64,000 bases of DNA from CAWDXG01 sp963822115 (lineage in GTDB: Bacteria > Myxococcota_A > Polyangia > Polyangiales > Polyangiaceae), in NCBI GenBank assembly GCA_963822115.1, contig CAWGGM010000004.1:62001-126000 (forward strand), given 5' to 3'. The notes under the pieces are model-generated. The model saw only the letters and a program-made list of their open reading frames with translations, made no database searches and was not told where the DNA came from. The translations under genes and the position numbers were made by a program. This document shows positions 8,864 through 19,045 of the stretch, in pieces (position 1 is the stretch's first letter; every line of letters begins with the position of its first letter).

Positions 8864-9946
8864 GTGACGGACAGCGACGAGTATCGCATCGAACAGTTCT
8901 CGCTGGACGAGTCGGGCTATGGCGATCTGGCGGAGCTGATCGAGACGGCCTTCGTCGAGGATGCGACGGAAGAAGGCGGGACGATCGCCTTTTCCGAAAG
9001 CACCTTCTCGCTCGTGTTCGGCTCGCCCGCAATGCCGCGTGATCTGTTCGTCCGTGCGGTGCATCGTCAAAGCGGAAAGGTCGTCGGGTTCCTCGGCGGC
9101 ATTCCGCGCAACGTCTCCTGCCGGGGGCGCATCTACCGGCTTGGCGTACCGGCGTGGGCCGCCGTGCATCACGCGCATCAGCGGAAGCAGCTGTCCCAGC
9201 GCATGGGCATGAAGCTGCTCGAGATCGCGCGAGAGCGCGGCTTCGACGGCGGCTTCGCGTTCTTCGAACCGGAGGCGCACGGCATCGACATGGGGCGCGC
9301 CGTCGCACGCGAAGCCGGTCTGGAGATGCGCGAGATGGCGCGCGTTCGCCGCTTCTTGATCCGCGTGTTCGACGTGAAGGCCGGAGCCGGGGTCGTGAAG
9401 CTGCGCTGGTTCGAGCGTCTCGGTCTTTCGCTGCTCTCGACAACCCCGCGTCCGAAAACCCAGCGCGTGCGCCGCTTCCGCCCCGACGACGCCGAGCGGT
9501 TGTTCGAGCTCTCGGCCGATCACGTCGAGCACAACCAGCTCGCCGTGGTGCGCGACCACGATGATTTCCTCTACTACCTCGCCCATCCGGACGTGCTCGC
9601 AGTGGTGCACGAGGACGAGTCGGGCAAGGTGGATGGCTTCATGGTGGCGTGGAAGATGCGCCTCGCCGGCTTCGGGCGCTGGGTTCCGTTCGGGTGGCTC
9701 GACTTGGTCCACACCTACCGCCTGATGCGGGCACAAGCGCGCGATCTGGCGCGACTTCTGTGTCTCGAAGCCAAGGCCCTGGGCTGGGTCGGCCTGCAGA
9801 TGCCCTTCATCCCCTACTTCGATCCGCGTCCGCTGCTGCGCGCCCGCTTCGTGTTCTTCCCGAAGGATCTGATCGTGTCGCTCTTTGATTTCACGGGGCT
9901 CGCGCTTCCCGAGCGCGTCGAGTCGTTCTACTTCGACTGGCGCTGA
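8864..9946 (+). CDS. GNAT-fold acyltransferase-like protein
   Basis: The 360-residue protein begins at the GTG at 8864, 35 bases after the previous stop. The N-terminal half looks like a GNAT domain: an acidic start (VTDSDEYRIEQFSLDESG), a beta-strand region VVGFLGGIPRNV, an acetyl-CoA loop-like HQRKQLSQRMGMKLLEIARERG and FAFFEPEAHGI. The C-terminal half (from about residue 205) repeats a GNAT-like layout with RVRRFRPDDAERLFELS and AVVHEDESGKVDGFMVAW, so this may be a double-GNAT protein. The substrate is unknown. It may be co-transcribed with the DUF6544-type gene. Confidence 0.65.
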   Translation: MTDSDEYRIEQFSLDESGYGDLAELIETAFVEDATEEGGTIAFSESTFSLVFGSPAMPRDLFVRAVHRQSGKVVGFLGGIPRNVSCRGRIYRLGVPAWAAVHHAHQRKQLSQRMGMKLLEIARERGFDGGFAFFEPEAHGIDMGRAVAREAGLEMREMARVRRFLIRVFDVKAGAGVVKLRWFERLGLSLLSTTPRPKTQRVRRFRPDDAERLFELSADHVEHNQLAVVRDHDDFLYYLAHPDVLAVVHEDESGKVDGFMVAWKMRLAGFGRWVPFGWLDLVHTYRLMRAQARDLARLLCLEAKALGWVGLQMPFIPYFDPRPLLRARFVFFPKDLIVSLFDFTGLALPERVESFYFDWR

Positions 9947-9958
9947 AGCGCGGGCGCA

Positions 9959-11275
9959 CTACATCGTCATCCGGATCCACGCCATGTAGCCGGCGTAGCC
10001 GAGCAGCAGCAGCAGCGCGATGCAGGCGAACACGACCAGCTTCAGGTGGCGCCGCGTTCCGAGCGTTTTCATGGACTGATCCAGATCGAGATCGTCCAGG
10101 GCGGGCTGCGCTGGCGACGGGGGAATCGGGGACGCGAGGACCCGATCACCCTCCGGCACGCGCTGCACGGCAGAGTCGAGCCCCGCCGTCGAAGGCGTGT
10201 GCAGATCGCCTGCGCTCATACTGCTCGCCGTGGCGCTCGCGACCTCGTACTCGTTCGCGATCTCGACGCGTTGTTCGGCCGCGCGGATCGCCCGATCGAT
10301 GGTGCCGCGCCGCCGCGCGACGCGCTCGCCCAGCTGGCTCTCCAGAAAGTGGGCGATATCCCTGGGCGTGACCGGGGCGCAGTGGCGGGACATCGCCGCC
10401 TCGATCGTGCGCTGCATCTCCTCGGCCGTGTCGAAGCGTCCCGTCGGCGGATACGACAGCGCGGTGTAGACAATCTCGGCGACATCGCCGGGCACGTCAC
10501 GCAGCGGCGCAGGCGGTCGGCCGCGCGACAGCAGGTGCAGCATGGCCAGCTGGTTGTCCGCGTCGTAGGGGACGTGGCCTGACAGCAGCTGGTAGAGCAT
10601 CGCGCCCATCGACCAAACGTCGGCACGGCGATCCAGTGGGGCACCGTTGGCCTGCTCGGGCGACATGTAGGCCACGCGGCCCTTGAGCGTGCCGGCGCTG
10701 GTCTCCTGCGTCAGCCGCCCCATGGCCTTGGCCACGCCGAAGTCGATGAGCTTCACCTCGCCGTTGGTCCCGAGAAGCACGTTGGCCGGTGACACGTCGC
10801 GGTGCACGACGCCCAGCAACTCGCCGTCGTCGCCGCGCACCTCGTGGGCGGCATGCAGCCCGGCACAGGTCGCGGCTGCGATGCGCAGCACGATGCCGAG
10901 TGGGAGCTTGTGCTTCTGCCTGTGCACCTTGCGCCTGAGGGCTGCCAGCGAGTCGCCCTCCACCCACTCGAGAACGTGATAGAGCACGCCATCGTGTTCG
11001 CCCAGGTCGAGGATCTGGGCGACGTTCGGGTGGTGCATGGCCGAGACGATGCGGGCCTCGTCGAGGAACATCGCGTGGAAGCGCGGGTCCTCCGCGTGCT
11101 CGGCGAGGATTGCCTTCACCGCCACTAGACGCTGCATGCCGAGCTGGGTCTGCATGCGGGCGACCCAGACCTGCGCCATGCCGCCCTGGGCAACGGGACA
11201 GAGGAGCTCGTAGCGACCGAGCCATTCTCCGGGATAGAGCGACCCGGCGGAGATTGAAGGCGTACTCAGCCCCAC
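9959..11275 (-). CDS. Membrane-anchored Ser/Thr protein kinase (HRDVSPAN type)
   Basis: About 438 residues from the GTG at 11275; an ATG at 11392 is possible but overlaps the divergent sulfatase start. The kinase domain (about residues 22-290) has a degenerate Gly loop (AQGGMAQV), Lys54 in VAVKAI, catalytic loop HRDVSPANV with Ser replacing the usual Lys, LIDFGVAK and RVAYMSPEQA. The HRDVSP form is common among myxobacterial kinases and is thought active. The middle is a Ser/Pro-rich linker. The C-terminus is a single membrane helix (VVFACIALLLLLGYAGYMAW) with a very short tail, a tail-anchored layout with the kinase in the cytoplasm. Its partners are unknown. Confidence 0.85.
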   Translation of the reverse strand: MGLSTPSISAGSLYPGEWLGRYELLCPVAQGGMAQVWVARMQTQLGMQRLVAVKAILAEHAEDPRFHAMFLDEARIVSAMHHPNVAQILDLGEHDGVLYHVLEWVEGDSLAALRRKVHRQKHKLPLGIVLRIAAATCAGLHAAHEVRGDDGELLGVVHRDVSPANVLLGTNGEVKLIDFGVAKAMGRLTQETSAGTLKGRVAYMSPEQANGAPLDRRADVWSMGAMLYQLLSGHVPYDADNQLAMLHLLSRGRPPAPLRDVPGDVAEIVYTALSYPPTGRFDTAEEMQRTIEAAMSRHCAPVTPRDIAHFLESQLGERVARRRGTIDRAIRAAEQRVEIANEYEVASATASSMSAGDLHTPSTAGLDSAVQRVPEGDRVLASPIPPSPAQPALDDLDLDQSMKTLGTRRHLKLVVFACIALLLLLGYAGYMAWIRMTM

Positions 11276-11390
11276 CGCAACACTTTTGCTCGGGACCCAC
11301 CATGAGCGCAAGCAGCAGCCGCCCGGGCTCGAAAATCTGCTTGCCGGCCCAGATTGACCCCCCGGCGCGACGGGACGAATCTGTGCAGCC

Positions 11391-13160
11391 ATGAGCCTGC
11401 AGACCGCTACGAGCCGAACGCTCTCCCGAATGTTCCGTAACGTATTTTGGCTGCGCGGCCAGGAAGCCGGGCTCCACCGACGGCTCGCAGGCTCGCTCGG
11501 GCTTTCCACCAGAAACGAGCTCGAGCGCATGGCTGACGAAATGGAGCTCTGGGAAGGGCGGGCCCGGCGGGCGCAAGGCGGAACCCGGCGGCGCAACATC
11601 CTGTTCATCACGGTGGACCAGCAGCGTTACGACGCACTGGGCGCAAACGGCGGCAAGGTAGCCCACACGCCGGTGCTCGACGCCCTCGCCCGGAATGGGG
11701 TCAACTATCGACACGCCCACGTGCACAACGTCGTGTGCATGCCCTCCCGGTCCACGATGCTGACCGGCCAGCATCCGCAGACGCACGGCGTCGTCGCCAA
11801 CGGCATCCCACTGCCGCTCGACGCACCGAGCGTGGCGCGCGAACTCAGGCGCCAGGCTGGCTACCGCACGGCGCTCATCGGAAAGGCGCACTTCGATCCG
11901 CACCTGGACCCGAGCCTGCACTTTCCCGAGAACCGCTTCGCCTTCGAGGATAGCTTCGGTCCCTGGCGCGGCTTCGAGCACGTGGAGCTGGCCACGCACG
12001 GCCCGATGGGTGGCCACCACTACGCCGACTGGCTGTGGACGAACCACCCTGACGAGGTGCGCGGCTTTGCAGCGGTGCTGACCGGAGCGGGCGGCGGCGA
12101 TACCGGCGCGCCGGAGGTGGCCAAGAACCCGATCCCGCGCGAGCACTACCACACCGACTGGGTCGCCGATCGCACCCTGGCCTGGCTCCGCTCGCTACCG
12201 GGCGACGAGCCGTGGTTCTGCTGGATGAGCTTTCCCGACCCGCACCATCCGTTCGACCCGCCGTACGAGGAGGTCAAGAAGCGCATCGACTGGCACGACG
12301 TGCCGCTGCCCGTGGGCCACCCCGGATCGCGCGACAGGATCGAAGCCATCCTGGCCGACAAGCCGCGCCATTGGCTCGACTGGTACCAGGGACGCTTCAG
12401 GAACCCCGAGGGCGGCCCCACGCATTTCGTACCCGGACGGCTGGAGGAGCGGCAGCTGCGCGAGGTCTGCGCGATGATCCACGTCGAGAACGAGCTCATC
12501 GACGAGGCCTGCGGACGCGTGCTGGCGCACTTGCGCGAGCGAGGCATCGACGACAACACGGACGTATTCTTCACGTCGGACCACGGCGAGCTCCAGGGAG
12601 ACTACGGGCTTCTGTTCAAGGGCCCGTACCATGTGGAATCATTGATGCGGATCCCGATGATCTGGCGCCCGGCGCCGTCGGCCCACGTAGACCCAGCCGA
12701 GATCCAGGAACCCGTCGGGCATATCGATCTGGCGCCGACCTTCTGCCGCATCGCCGGAATCGACATTCCCGAGTACATGGAGGGAGCGGCGCTGCCCGTG
12801 CAGCCAGGCTCGGATCGACAGCGCATCATCACCACTTTCGACAGCCAGTTCGAACAGGTGGGGATGCACCTCAGAACGATCTACCGCGACGGATACCTGT
12901 GCACGACGTACGCGCCGCGCAGCCATGGCGAAGGCGGCCGCTTCCCCCTGTACTGGGCGCTGTGGGGCACCGGTACCCGGGTGCCCGACTACGACGGCAG
13001 CGAAGGCGAGCTGTACGACCTCGGCGAGGACCCGCTCCAGCGCAAGAACCTCTGGAACGACCCGGCACGCCGCTCCCTCCAGAACGAGCTGCTCGCCGAT
13101 CTGCGCGACCATCTGCCGAAGGCGCGAACGCCGCCGCTGGACGTCGAAGCTCCGACGTGA
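11391..13160 (+). CDS. Type I (formylglycine) sulfatase
   Basis: The protein has 589 residues from the ATG at 11391, but the first 46 are Arg-rich and not sulfatase-like. The ATG at 11529, just before the conserved RRRNILFITVDQQRYDALG, is a good alternative start. The active-site signature C-x-P-S-R is present as VVCMPSRSTMLTGQHPQTHGV, so the Cys would become formylglycine. Other family marks are the metal-binding Asp in TVDQQRYD, TALIGKAHFD, DPHHPF, a FFTSDHGELQGDYG segment and the C-terminal EGELYDLGEDPLQ block. It resembles choline-sulfatase/arylsulfatase-like hydrolases. No signal peptide is seen. The formylglycine-generating enzyme is not in this window. Confidence 0.88.
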   Translation: MSLQTATSRTLSRMFRNVFWLRGQEAGLHRRLAGSLGLSTRNELERMADEMELWEGRARRAQGGTRRRNILFITVDQQRYDALGANGGKVAHTPVLDALARNGVNYRHAHVHNVVCMPSRSTMLTGQHPQTHGVVANGIPLPLDAPSVARELRRQAGYRTALIGKAHFDPHLDPSLHFPENRFAFEDSFGPWRGFEHVELATHGPMGGHHYADWLWTNHPDEVRGFAAVLTGAGGGDTGAPEVAKNPIPREHYHTDWVADRTLAWLRSLPGDEPWFCWMSFPDPHHPFDPPYEEVKKRIDWHDVPLPVGHPGSRDRIEAILADKPRHWLDWYQGRFRNPEGGPTHFVPGRLEERQLREVCAMIHVENELIDEACGRVLAHLRERGIDDNTDVFFTSDHGELQGDYGLLFKGPYHVESLMRIPMIWRPAPSAHVDPAEIQEPVGHIDLAPTFCRIAGIDIPEYMEGAALPVQPGSDRQRIITTFDSQFEQVGMHLRTIYRDGYLCTTYAPRSHGEGGRFPLYWALWGTGTRVPDYDGSEGELYDLGEDPLQRKNLWNDPARRSLQNELLADLRDHLPKARTPPLDVEAPT

Positions 13161-13188
13161 ACCAGGCGTCCAATCCCGAAGGCATCAT

Positions 13189-13203
13189 GTGGCATTTTGC
13201 CAC
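13189..13203. terminator. Small hairpin just after the sulfatase gene
   Basis: GTGGCA and TGCCAC form a perfect 6-bp stem around a three-base TTT loop, 28 bases after the sulfatase stop. There is no T-tract after it, so it may end transcription weakly or only protect the 3' end. Confidence 0.35.
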
Positions 13204-13308
13204 GCACGTGTGTGGGACACGGGCCGGTTCGCGCGTCCGGAGTGCTGCGCCGCGGCAGAAGCGCCGAGCCTGTCCCGGAGCGGCCCCGGAGACCGCAGCT
13301 CAACACGC

Positions 13309-13314
13309 TATAAT
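13309..13314 (+). promoter_or_regulatory. Possible -10 element (TATAAT) in the 355-bp gap before the small basic protein
   Basis: A perfect TATAAT sits in an AT-rich pocket that stands out from the surrounding GC-rich DNA. No clear -35 lies 16-18 bases upstream. The next start codon is 202 bases downstream, so a long leader or an unannotated small RNA would be implied. I see no other gene in 13161-13515. Confidence 0.3.
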
Positions 13315-13515
13315 AACTGAGAAATTCAATGTTGTGCCGTGCTCGAGGCGGGCATCTCTGGCGGGACGTGCTAGGGTCCCCGACGGAATCCGTGGCGCGG
13401 CGCTCGTTCGCATCCCGATGCGACGGCGAGTTCCGGGTCTGGAGTCCAGGTCGCGCGTCCCGCTCCCCCGCGCGGGGACCAGACGCGTGCAACGGCACCT
13501 ACCAGGAGGTATCGA

Positions 13516-13713
13516 TTGCGAAGCAGCGGCACCACTTTCAGCAAGCGTCAGAGGGAGCGCGACAAGCGCGAGAAGAAGCAGGCCAAGGCCGAGCGCCGCG
13601 AGGAGCGCAAGGTGGCTCGCGCCGACCGACCGAAGGAGGCCGACCTGGGCGAAGATCCCGATATTGCCGGGATCGTGCCGGGGCCGCAGCCGCTCCCGCC
13701 CGAATTCGAGTAG
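13516..13713 (+). CDS. Small highly charged protein with a TTG start
   Basis: The 65-residue product starts at TTG, chosen because a perfect AGGAGG lies at 13504-13509 at good spacing and no ATG or GTG fits. The first 45 residues are strongly basic and helical (KRQRERDKREKKQAKAERR), the last 20 acidic and Pro-rich. Small proteins of this style are common in myxobacterial genomes, but I cannot name a function. RNA or ribosome association is possible from charge alone. Confidence 0.6.
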   Translation: MRSSGTTFSKRQRERDKREKKQAKAERREERKVARADRPKEADLGEDPDIAGIVPGPQPLPPEFE

Positions 13714-13760
13714 GGCCGCGCGGCTCCGCCTGGAGCGGACGAGGCGGTCACAGCGTGAAC

Positions 13761-13787
13761 AGCGCGAGGTTGACAGACCCTCGCGCT
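13761..13787. terminator. Perfect 9-bp hairpin between the small gene and the SUF operon
   Basis: AGCGCGAGG and CCTCGCGCT form a perfect GC-rich stem with a nine-base loop. It begins 47 bases after the small gene's stop. It probably ends that transcript. The loop contains TTGACA, which by itself looks like a -35 element. Confidence 0.45.
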
Positions 13788-13798
13788 GATCCACAATT

Positions 13799-13827
13799 GT
13801 AATTCGTACTATTTCAGTACGAATTAC
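13799..13827. promoter_or_regulatory. Perfect 12-bp inverted repeat, likely Rrf2-family operator of the SUF operon
   Basis: The arms GTAATTCGTACT and AGTACGAATTAC are perfect complements around a five-base AT-rich spacer. The site lies 14 bases before the start codon of the Rrf2-family regulator, where the promoter is expected. Rrf2/SufR/IscR proteins bind AT-rich dyads, so autoregulation of the whole suf operon is the simplest reading. Binding is inferred, not shown. Confidence 0.7.
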
Positions 13828-13841
13828 CGGATGGGTGCTGG

Positions 13842-14321
13842 ATGCTGAGGATCACGAAGCTCAGCGACTACGCCGTGGTTGTGTTGCAGAACCTGGCCGC
13901 CTGCGCGGACCCGTCGTGCGACTGCACGTCACGGGAAATCGCCGAGCGGACCGGCATTCCGCGCCCCACGGTCAGCAAGGTGATGAAGGATCTCGCTCGG
14001 GCGGGAGTCTTGTCGTCGCAGCGGGGTGCGCAGGGCGGGTTCTGTCTGGCCCGCGAGCCAGGACGCATCTCGTTGGCCGAGATCATCGAGGCGGTGGAGG
14101 GACCCATCGCGCTGACGGAGTGCAACGGCGACGGCGAGGGCAGCTGCGATTTCACCGGAGCGTGCCCGGTCGAGGAGAACTGGCTGCGCATCAACCAGGT
14201 GGTGCGCAGCGCGCTCGACGGCATCAGCCTGGCCGACATGGCAGCGCCTCGGTCGCCCGCGCTCCTGAATCTGGGGCGCGCGCCAGAGGCCGAGATCGCC
14301 GCCCCGAGCGAGGAGAGATGA
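13842..14321 (+). CDS. Rrf2-family Fe-S responsive regulator of the SUF operon
   Basis: The 159-residue protein begins MLRITKLSDYAVVVLQNLA, the usual Rrf2 start, followed by a winged helix-turn-helix (REIAERTGIPRPTVSKVMKDLARAGVL) and the wing SQRGAQGGFCLAR. Three Cys in CNGDGEGSCDFTGAC (about residues 95-110) match the iron-sulfur ligand cluster of IscR/SufR-type sensors. The stop overlaps the sufB start (ATGA), so it is the first gene of the operon. Its likely role is to sense Fe-S status and repress through the inverted repeat just upstream. The C-terminal 35 residues are not conserved-looking. Confidence 0.88.
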   Translation: MLRITKLSDYAVVVLQNLAACADPSCDCTSREIAERTGIPRPTVSKVMKDLARAGVLSSQRGAQGGFCLAREPGRISLAEIIEAVEGPIALTECNGDGEGSCDFTGACPVEENWLRINQVVRSALDGISLADMAAPRSPALLNLGRAPEAEIAAPSEER

Positions 14322-15762
14322 CTGCATCGAACGAGCAACTGAGCCGGATCATCAAGTCGGACTACAAGGCCGGCTGGGTCACGGATATCGAGCAGGACAC
14401 GGCGCCGCCGGGCCTGAGCGAAGACATCATCCGCTTCATCTCGGCGAAGAAGAACGAGCCGGAGTGGCTGCTCGACTGGCGACTGAAAGCGTACCGGCAC
14501 TGGCGCGAGATGAAGCTGCCGACCTGGGCCCGGGTGAGCTACCCGCCCATCGACTACCAGGCCATCAGCTACTACTCGGCGCCGAAGCAGAAGGCGGACG
14601 GACCGAAGAGCCTGGACGAGGTCGACCCGGAGCTGTTGCGCACGTACGAGAAGCTCGGCATCCCGCTGCACGAACGCGAGGCGCTCGCCGGGGTGGCAGT
14701 CGACGCCGTGTTCGACAGCGTGAGCGTGGCGACGACGTTCAAGAACAAGCTCGCCAGCATGGGCATCATCTTCTGCTCGTTCTCCGAAGCCGTGCAGGAG
14801 CACCCGGAGCTGGTGAAGAAGTACCTGGGCTCGGTCGTGCCCATCAACGACAACTTCTACGCGACGCTCAACTCGGCCGTGTTCAGCGACGGGTCGTTCG
14901 TATTCGTACCGAAGGGCGTGCGCTGTCCGATGGAACTATCCACGTACTTCCGCATCAACGCGGCAAAAACCGGGCAGTTCGAGCGCACGCTGATCATCGC
15001 CGAGGAAGGCAGCTACGTGAGCTACCTGGAAGGCTGCACGGCCCCGATGCGCGACGAGAACCAGCTGCACGCTGCGGTGGTGGAGCTGGTCGCGCTCGAC
15101 GACGCCGAAATCAAGTACTCCACGGTGCAGAACTGGTACCCCGGCAACGAGCAGGGCCAGGGCGGCGTCTACAACTTCGTGACCAAGCGCGGAAAGTGCC
15201 AGGGCAAGCGCTCGAAGATCTCCTGGACGCAGGTGGAGACGGGATCGGCCATCACCTGGAAGTACCCAGGCTGCATCCTGATGGGCGACGACTCCGTCGG
15301 CGAGTTCTATTCGGTAGCGCTGACGAACAACTACCAGCAGGCCGACACCGGCACGAAGATGATCCACATCGGGAAGAACACCCGGAGCACGATCATCTCC
15401 AAGGGCATCTCGGCCGGTCACGGGCAGAACACCTACCGCGGCCTGGTGAAGATCCAGAAGGGCGCCGAGGGCGCGCGCAACTACTCCCAGTGCGACTCGC
15501 TACTCATCGGCAGCGAGTGCGGCGCCCACACCGTACCGTACGTGGAGGTGAAGAACGGGTCGAGCACGCTGGAGCACGAGGCAACCACATCGCGCATCGG
15601 CGACGATCAGCTGTTCTATTGCCGGCAGCGCGGGCTTTCCGAGGAAGACGCCGTGAGCCTGATCGTCAACGGCTTCTGCAAGGAAGTGCTGAAGGAGCTG
15701 CCGATGGAGTTCGCCGTCGAGGCGCAGAAGCTACTTGGAGTGAGCCTGGAAGGAGCGGTCGG

Positions 15763-15766
<4 letters not shown>
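14318..15766 (+). CDS. sufB: Fe-S cluster assembly scaffold subunit SufB
   Basis: The 482-residue protein has the full SufB layout. It starts SEDIIRFISAKKNEPEWLLDWRLKAYRHW, contains VPINDNFYATLNSAVFSDGSFVFVPKGVRCPMELSTYFRIN as consecutive segments, and ends with the beta-helix core YSQCDSLLIGS, VKNGSSTLEHEATTSRIG and QRGLSEEDAVSLIVNGF. SufB forms the SufBC2D scaffold on which clusters are built, receiving sulfur from SufS/SufU. It overlaps the regulator gene and sufC by four bases each, so the operon is translationally coupled. Confidence 0.96.
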
Positions 15767-16541
<775 letters not shown>

Positions 16542-16545
<4 letters not shown>

Positions 16546-17795
16546 CGGACGTCGTCGAGATGCCCACGGCGCGCGCGGACAGCGAGGTGCCGTTCGTCGC
16601 AGCGCTCGACGCGACAATGAAGACGTCCGCACCCGGGCCGGAGTGGCTGTCCGCTCTACGCCGCGAGGCCAGAGCGTGGTTCAAGGCGCACGGGCTACCG
16701 CACCCGAAGCAGGAGGCGTGGCGCTTCACGTCGCTCAGACCGATCGCGCGGCTGTCGCCGGTGCCCGTGCGCTCGACTCCCGAGCTCGCGGGTGCAGCGC
16801 CAGCTGGCGTGTCGGTGCGACATCTGGACAGCGCCGGCCCGGAGCTGGAAGCGTATCTCGGCAAGCTCGGTAGCACGAACCACGCGTTCGCCGCGCTGAA
16901 CACCGCCCTTTTCGAAGACGCGCTCATCGTCGAGGTCGCACCCGGCACAATCATTGAAGAGCCGCTGGAGCTCGCGCACGTAGCGCGGGGCGGCGCGCAC
17001 CCGATGCTGTCCACCCCACGCCTACTGGTAATCGCCGGTGAAGGCAGCCAGCTCCGTCTCGTCGAACGCTATCGGAGCGAAGGCGGCACCAGCCTGACGA
17101 CCGGAGTCACGGAGCTATTCGTGGCCGACAACGCCGCGGTTGAACACGTGCGCGTGCTCGAAGGCGCTCTCCAGGCGTTCGACATCTCGCTCGTGGCTGT
17201 CCGGCAGGCTCGGAACAGCCGCTACACCTCGCGCGTGGCGACGTTCGGCGGCGCGCTCTCCCGGTTGGATCTGCGAGTGCTCATGGACGGACAGGGCGCC
17301 GAGTGCACGCTCGACGGGCTGTACCTGGCGGGCGACGACGAGCACGTCGACCACCAGACCTTCATCGACCACGCACACGCGCACTGCACGAGCCACGAGA
17401 AGTACAAGGGCGTGGTGTCGGGCAGCGGGCGCGCGGTGTTCGACGGCGGCATCACCGTCCGGCGGGGAGCGCAGCAGACCGACGCGCACCAGGAGAACCG
17501 GAACCTGGTGCTGTCGGATCGGGCCACGGTCAATACCAAGCCCTCGCTCGTGATCGACGCCGACGACGTGAAGTGCAGCCACGGAGCCACCGTGGGTCAG
17601 CTCGATCCGGCAGCTCTGTTCTATCTGCGCGCGCGAGGCATCGGCGAGCCCGAAGCGCGCGCGCTTCTGGCGTTCGCATTCGCGCGCGAGATGACAGAGC
17701 GCGTTCCGCTGCCGGCGGTCCGACGCGAGCTGGTCGAAGCGGTGCTGGCGCGCATGGCCGAAGGGCAACAGCTCGCCCGGGAGCTCGAACCATGA
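16542..17795 (+). CDS. sufD: Fe-S cluster assembly protein SufD
   Basis: The 417-residue protein shares the SufB/SufD beta-helix: QEAWRFTSLRPIARL near the N-terminus, NHAFAALNTALFEDALIVEV, SRYTSRVATFGGALSRLDL, QTFIDHAHAHCTSHEKYKGV, RRGAQQTDAHQENRNLVLS and ADDVKCSHGATVGQLDP. The closing FYLRARGIGEPEARALLAFAFA is typical. It partners SufB and SufC in the scaffold. The order sufB-C-D-S-U is that of the SufU-containing type of SUF system. Confidence 0.95.
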
Positions 17796-19045
17796 CGCTG
17801 GCACGGACAGTTGGCGTCAGGGAGCCGCCGCTCGACCTCGCGCGGGTGCGCTCCGACTTCCCGGCTCTGTCCCAGCGGGTCCACGGCCATCCGCTTTCGT
17901 ATCTGGACAACGCCGCAACGGCGCTCAAGCCGCGCGTCGTCATCGAAACCGTGGAGCGCGTGTACACGCGCGATTCGGGAAACGTCCACCGCGGCGTCCA
18001 TCTCCTGTCGCAGCGCGCAACCGAGGCCTACGAAGGCGCCCGCGAGAAGGTCCGGGAGTTCTTGGGCGCGAGCAGCACGCAGGAGATCATCTTCGTACGC
18101 GGCACAACCGAGGCCATCAACCTGGTGGCGCAGAGCTACGGGCGGAGCCGGCTCGAGCGCGGCGACCAGATCCTGCTCACGGGGCTCGAGCACCACTCGA
18201 ACATCGTCCCGTGGCAGCTCTTGCGGGAGCAGATCGGCGTCGAGCTGGTCGTGGTTCCGGTCACCGACGAGGGCGAGGTCCGGCTGGACGACTTCGCGGC
18301 GCGCCTCTCGCCGCGCGTGAAGCTGGTCAGCATCGCGCACGCCTCCAACACGCTGGGCACCGTGCTGCCTGTCGGCGAGATGGTGCGGCTCGCGCACGAG
18401 CACGGCGCGCACGTCCTGCTCGACGGCGCGCAGGCGGCGCCGCATCTGCCCATCGACGTGCAGGCGCTCGGCGCCGATTTCTACGCGCTCTCGGGCCACA
18501 AGCTGTACGGCCCGACGGGCATCGGCGTGCTGTACGGGCGGAAGGGAATTCTGGACAAGATGCCGCCGTACCAGGGCGGCGGCGACATGATCCGCTCGGT
18601 GACCTTCGAGCGTACGCTGTACAACGATCTGCCGTTCCGGTTCGAAGCGGGCACGCCGCACATCGCCGGCGCGATCGGCCTGGGCGCCGCTATCGACTAC
18701 CTGACCAAGCTCGATCGCGATGCCCTCCAGGCGCACGAGCAGGACCTGCTCGAATACGGCACCCAGCGGCTGCGGCAGATCCCGGGGCTCCGGCTGATAG
18801 GCACAGCCCCGCACAAGATCGGTGTGCTGTCGTTCGTGGTGGATGGCATCCATCCGCATGATCTGGGCACGATCGTCGACAGCGAAGGCGTTGCGATCCG
18901 GACCGGCCACCACTGTACGCAGCCGCTGATGGAGCGGTTCGGCGTCCCGGCCACGGCGCGCGCGTCGCTCGCTCTGTACAACACCCGGGCCGACATCGAT
19001 CGCCTCGTCGAGGCCGTCGAGAAGGCGAAGGAGCTCTTTTCCTGA
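17792..19045 (+). CDS. sufS: Cysteine desulfurase SufS
   Basis: The 417-residue PLP enzyme has the group II cysteine desulfurase marks: YLDNAATALKP, NVHRGVHLLSQRAT, GLEHHSNIVPWQ, HVLLDGAQAAPHLPIDV, the PLP Lys in LSGHKLYGPTG and the persulfide Cys in RTGHHCTQPLM. It removes sulfur from L-cysteine and passes it to SufU. The ATG at 17792 overlaps the sufD stop, and its own TGA shares one base with the sufU start. Confidence 0.96.
   Translation: MTLARTVGVREPPLDLARVRSDFPALSQRVHGHPLSYLDNAATALKPRVVIETVERVYTRDSGNVHRGVHLLSQRATEAYEGAREKVREFLGASSTQEIIFVRGTTEAINLVAQSYGRSRLERGDQILLTGLEHHSNIVPWQLLREQIGVELVVVPVTDEGEVRLDDFAARLSPRVKLVSIAHASNTLGTVLPVGEMVRLAHEHGAHVLLDGAQAAPHLPIDVQALGADFYALSGHKLYGPTGIGVLYGRKGILDKMPPYQGGGDMIRSVTFERTLYNDLPFRFEAGTPHIAGAIGLGAAIDYLTKLDRDALQAHEQDLLEYGTQRLRQIPGLRLIGTAPHKIGVLSFVVDGIHPHDLGTIVDSEGVAIRTGHHCTQPLMERFGVPATARASLALYNTRADIDRLVEAVEKAKELFS

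Noticed and set aside
13770..13775. TTGACA as the -35 element of the SUF operon
   Set aside because: It lies in the loop of a perfect hairpin, and no acceptable -10 follows at 16-18 bases. It is probably coincidental, though not excluded.
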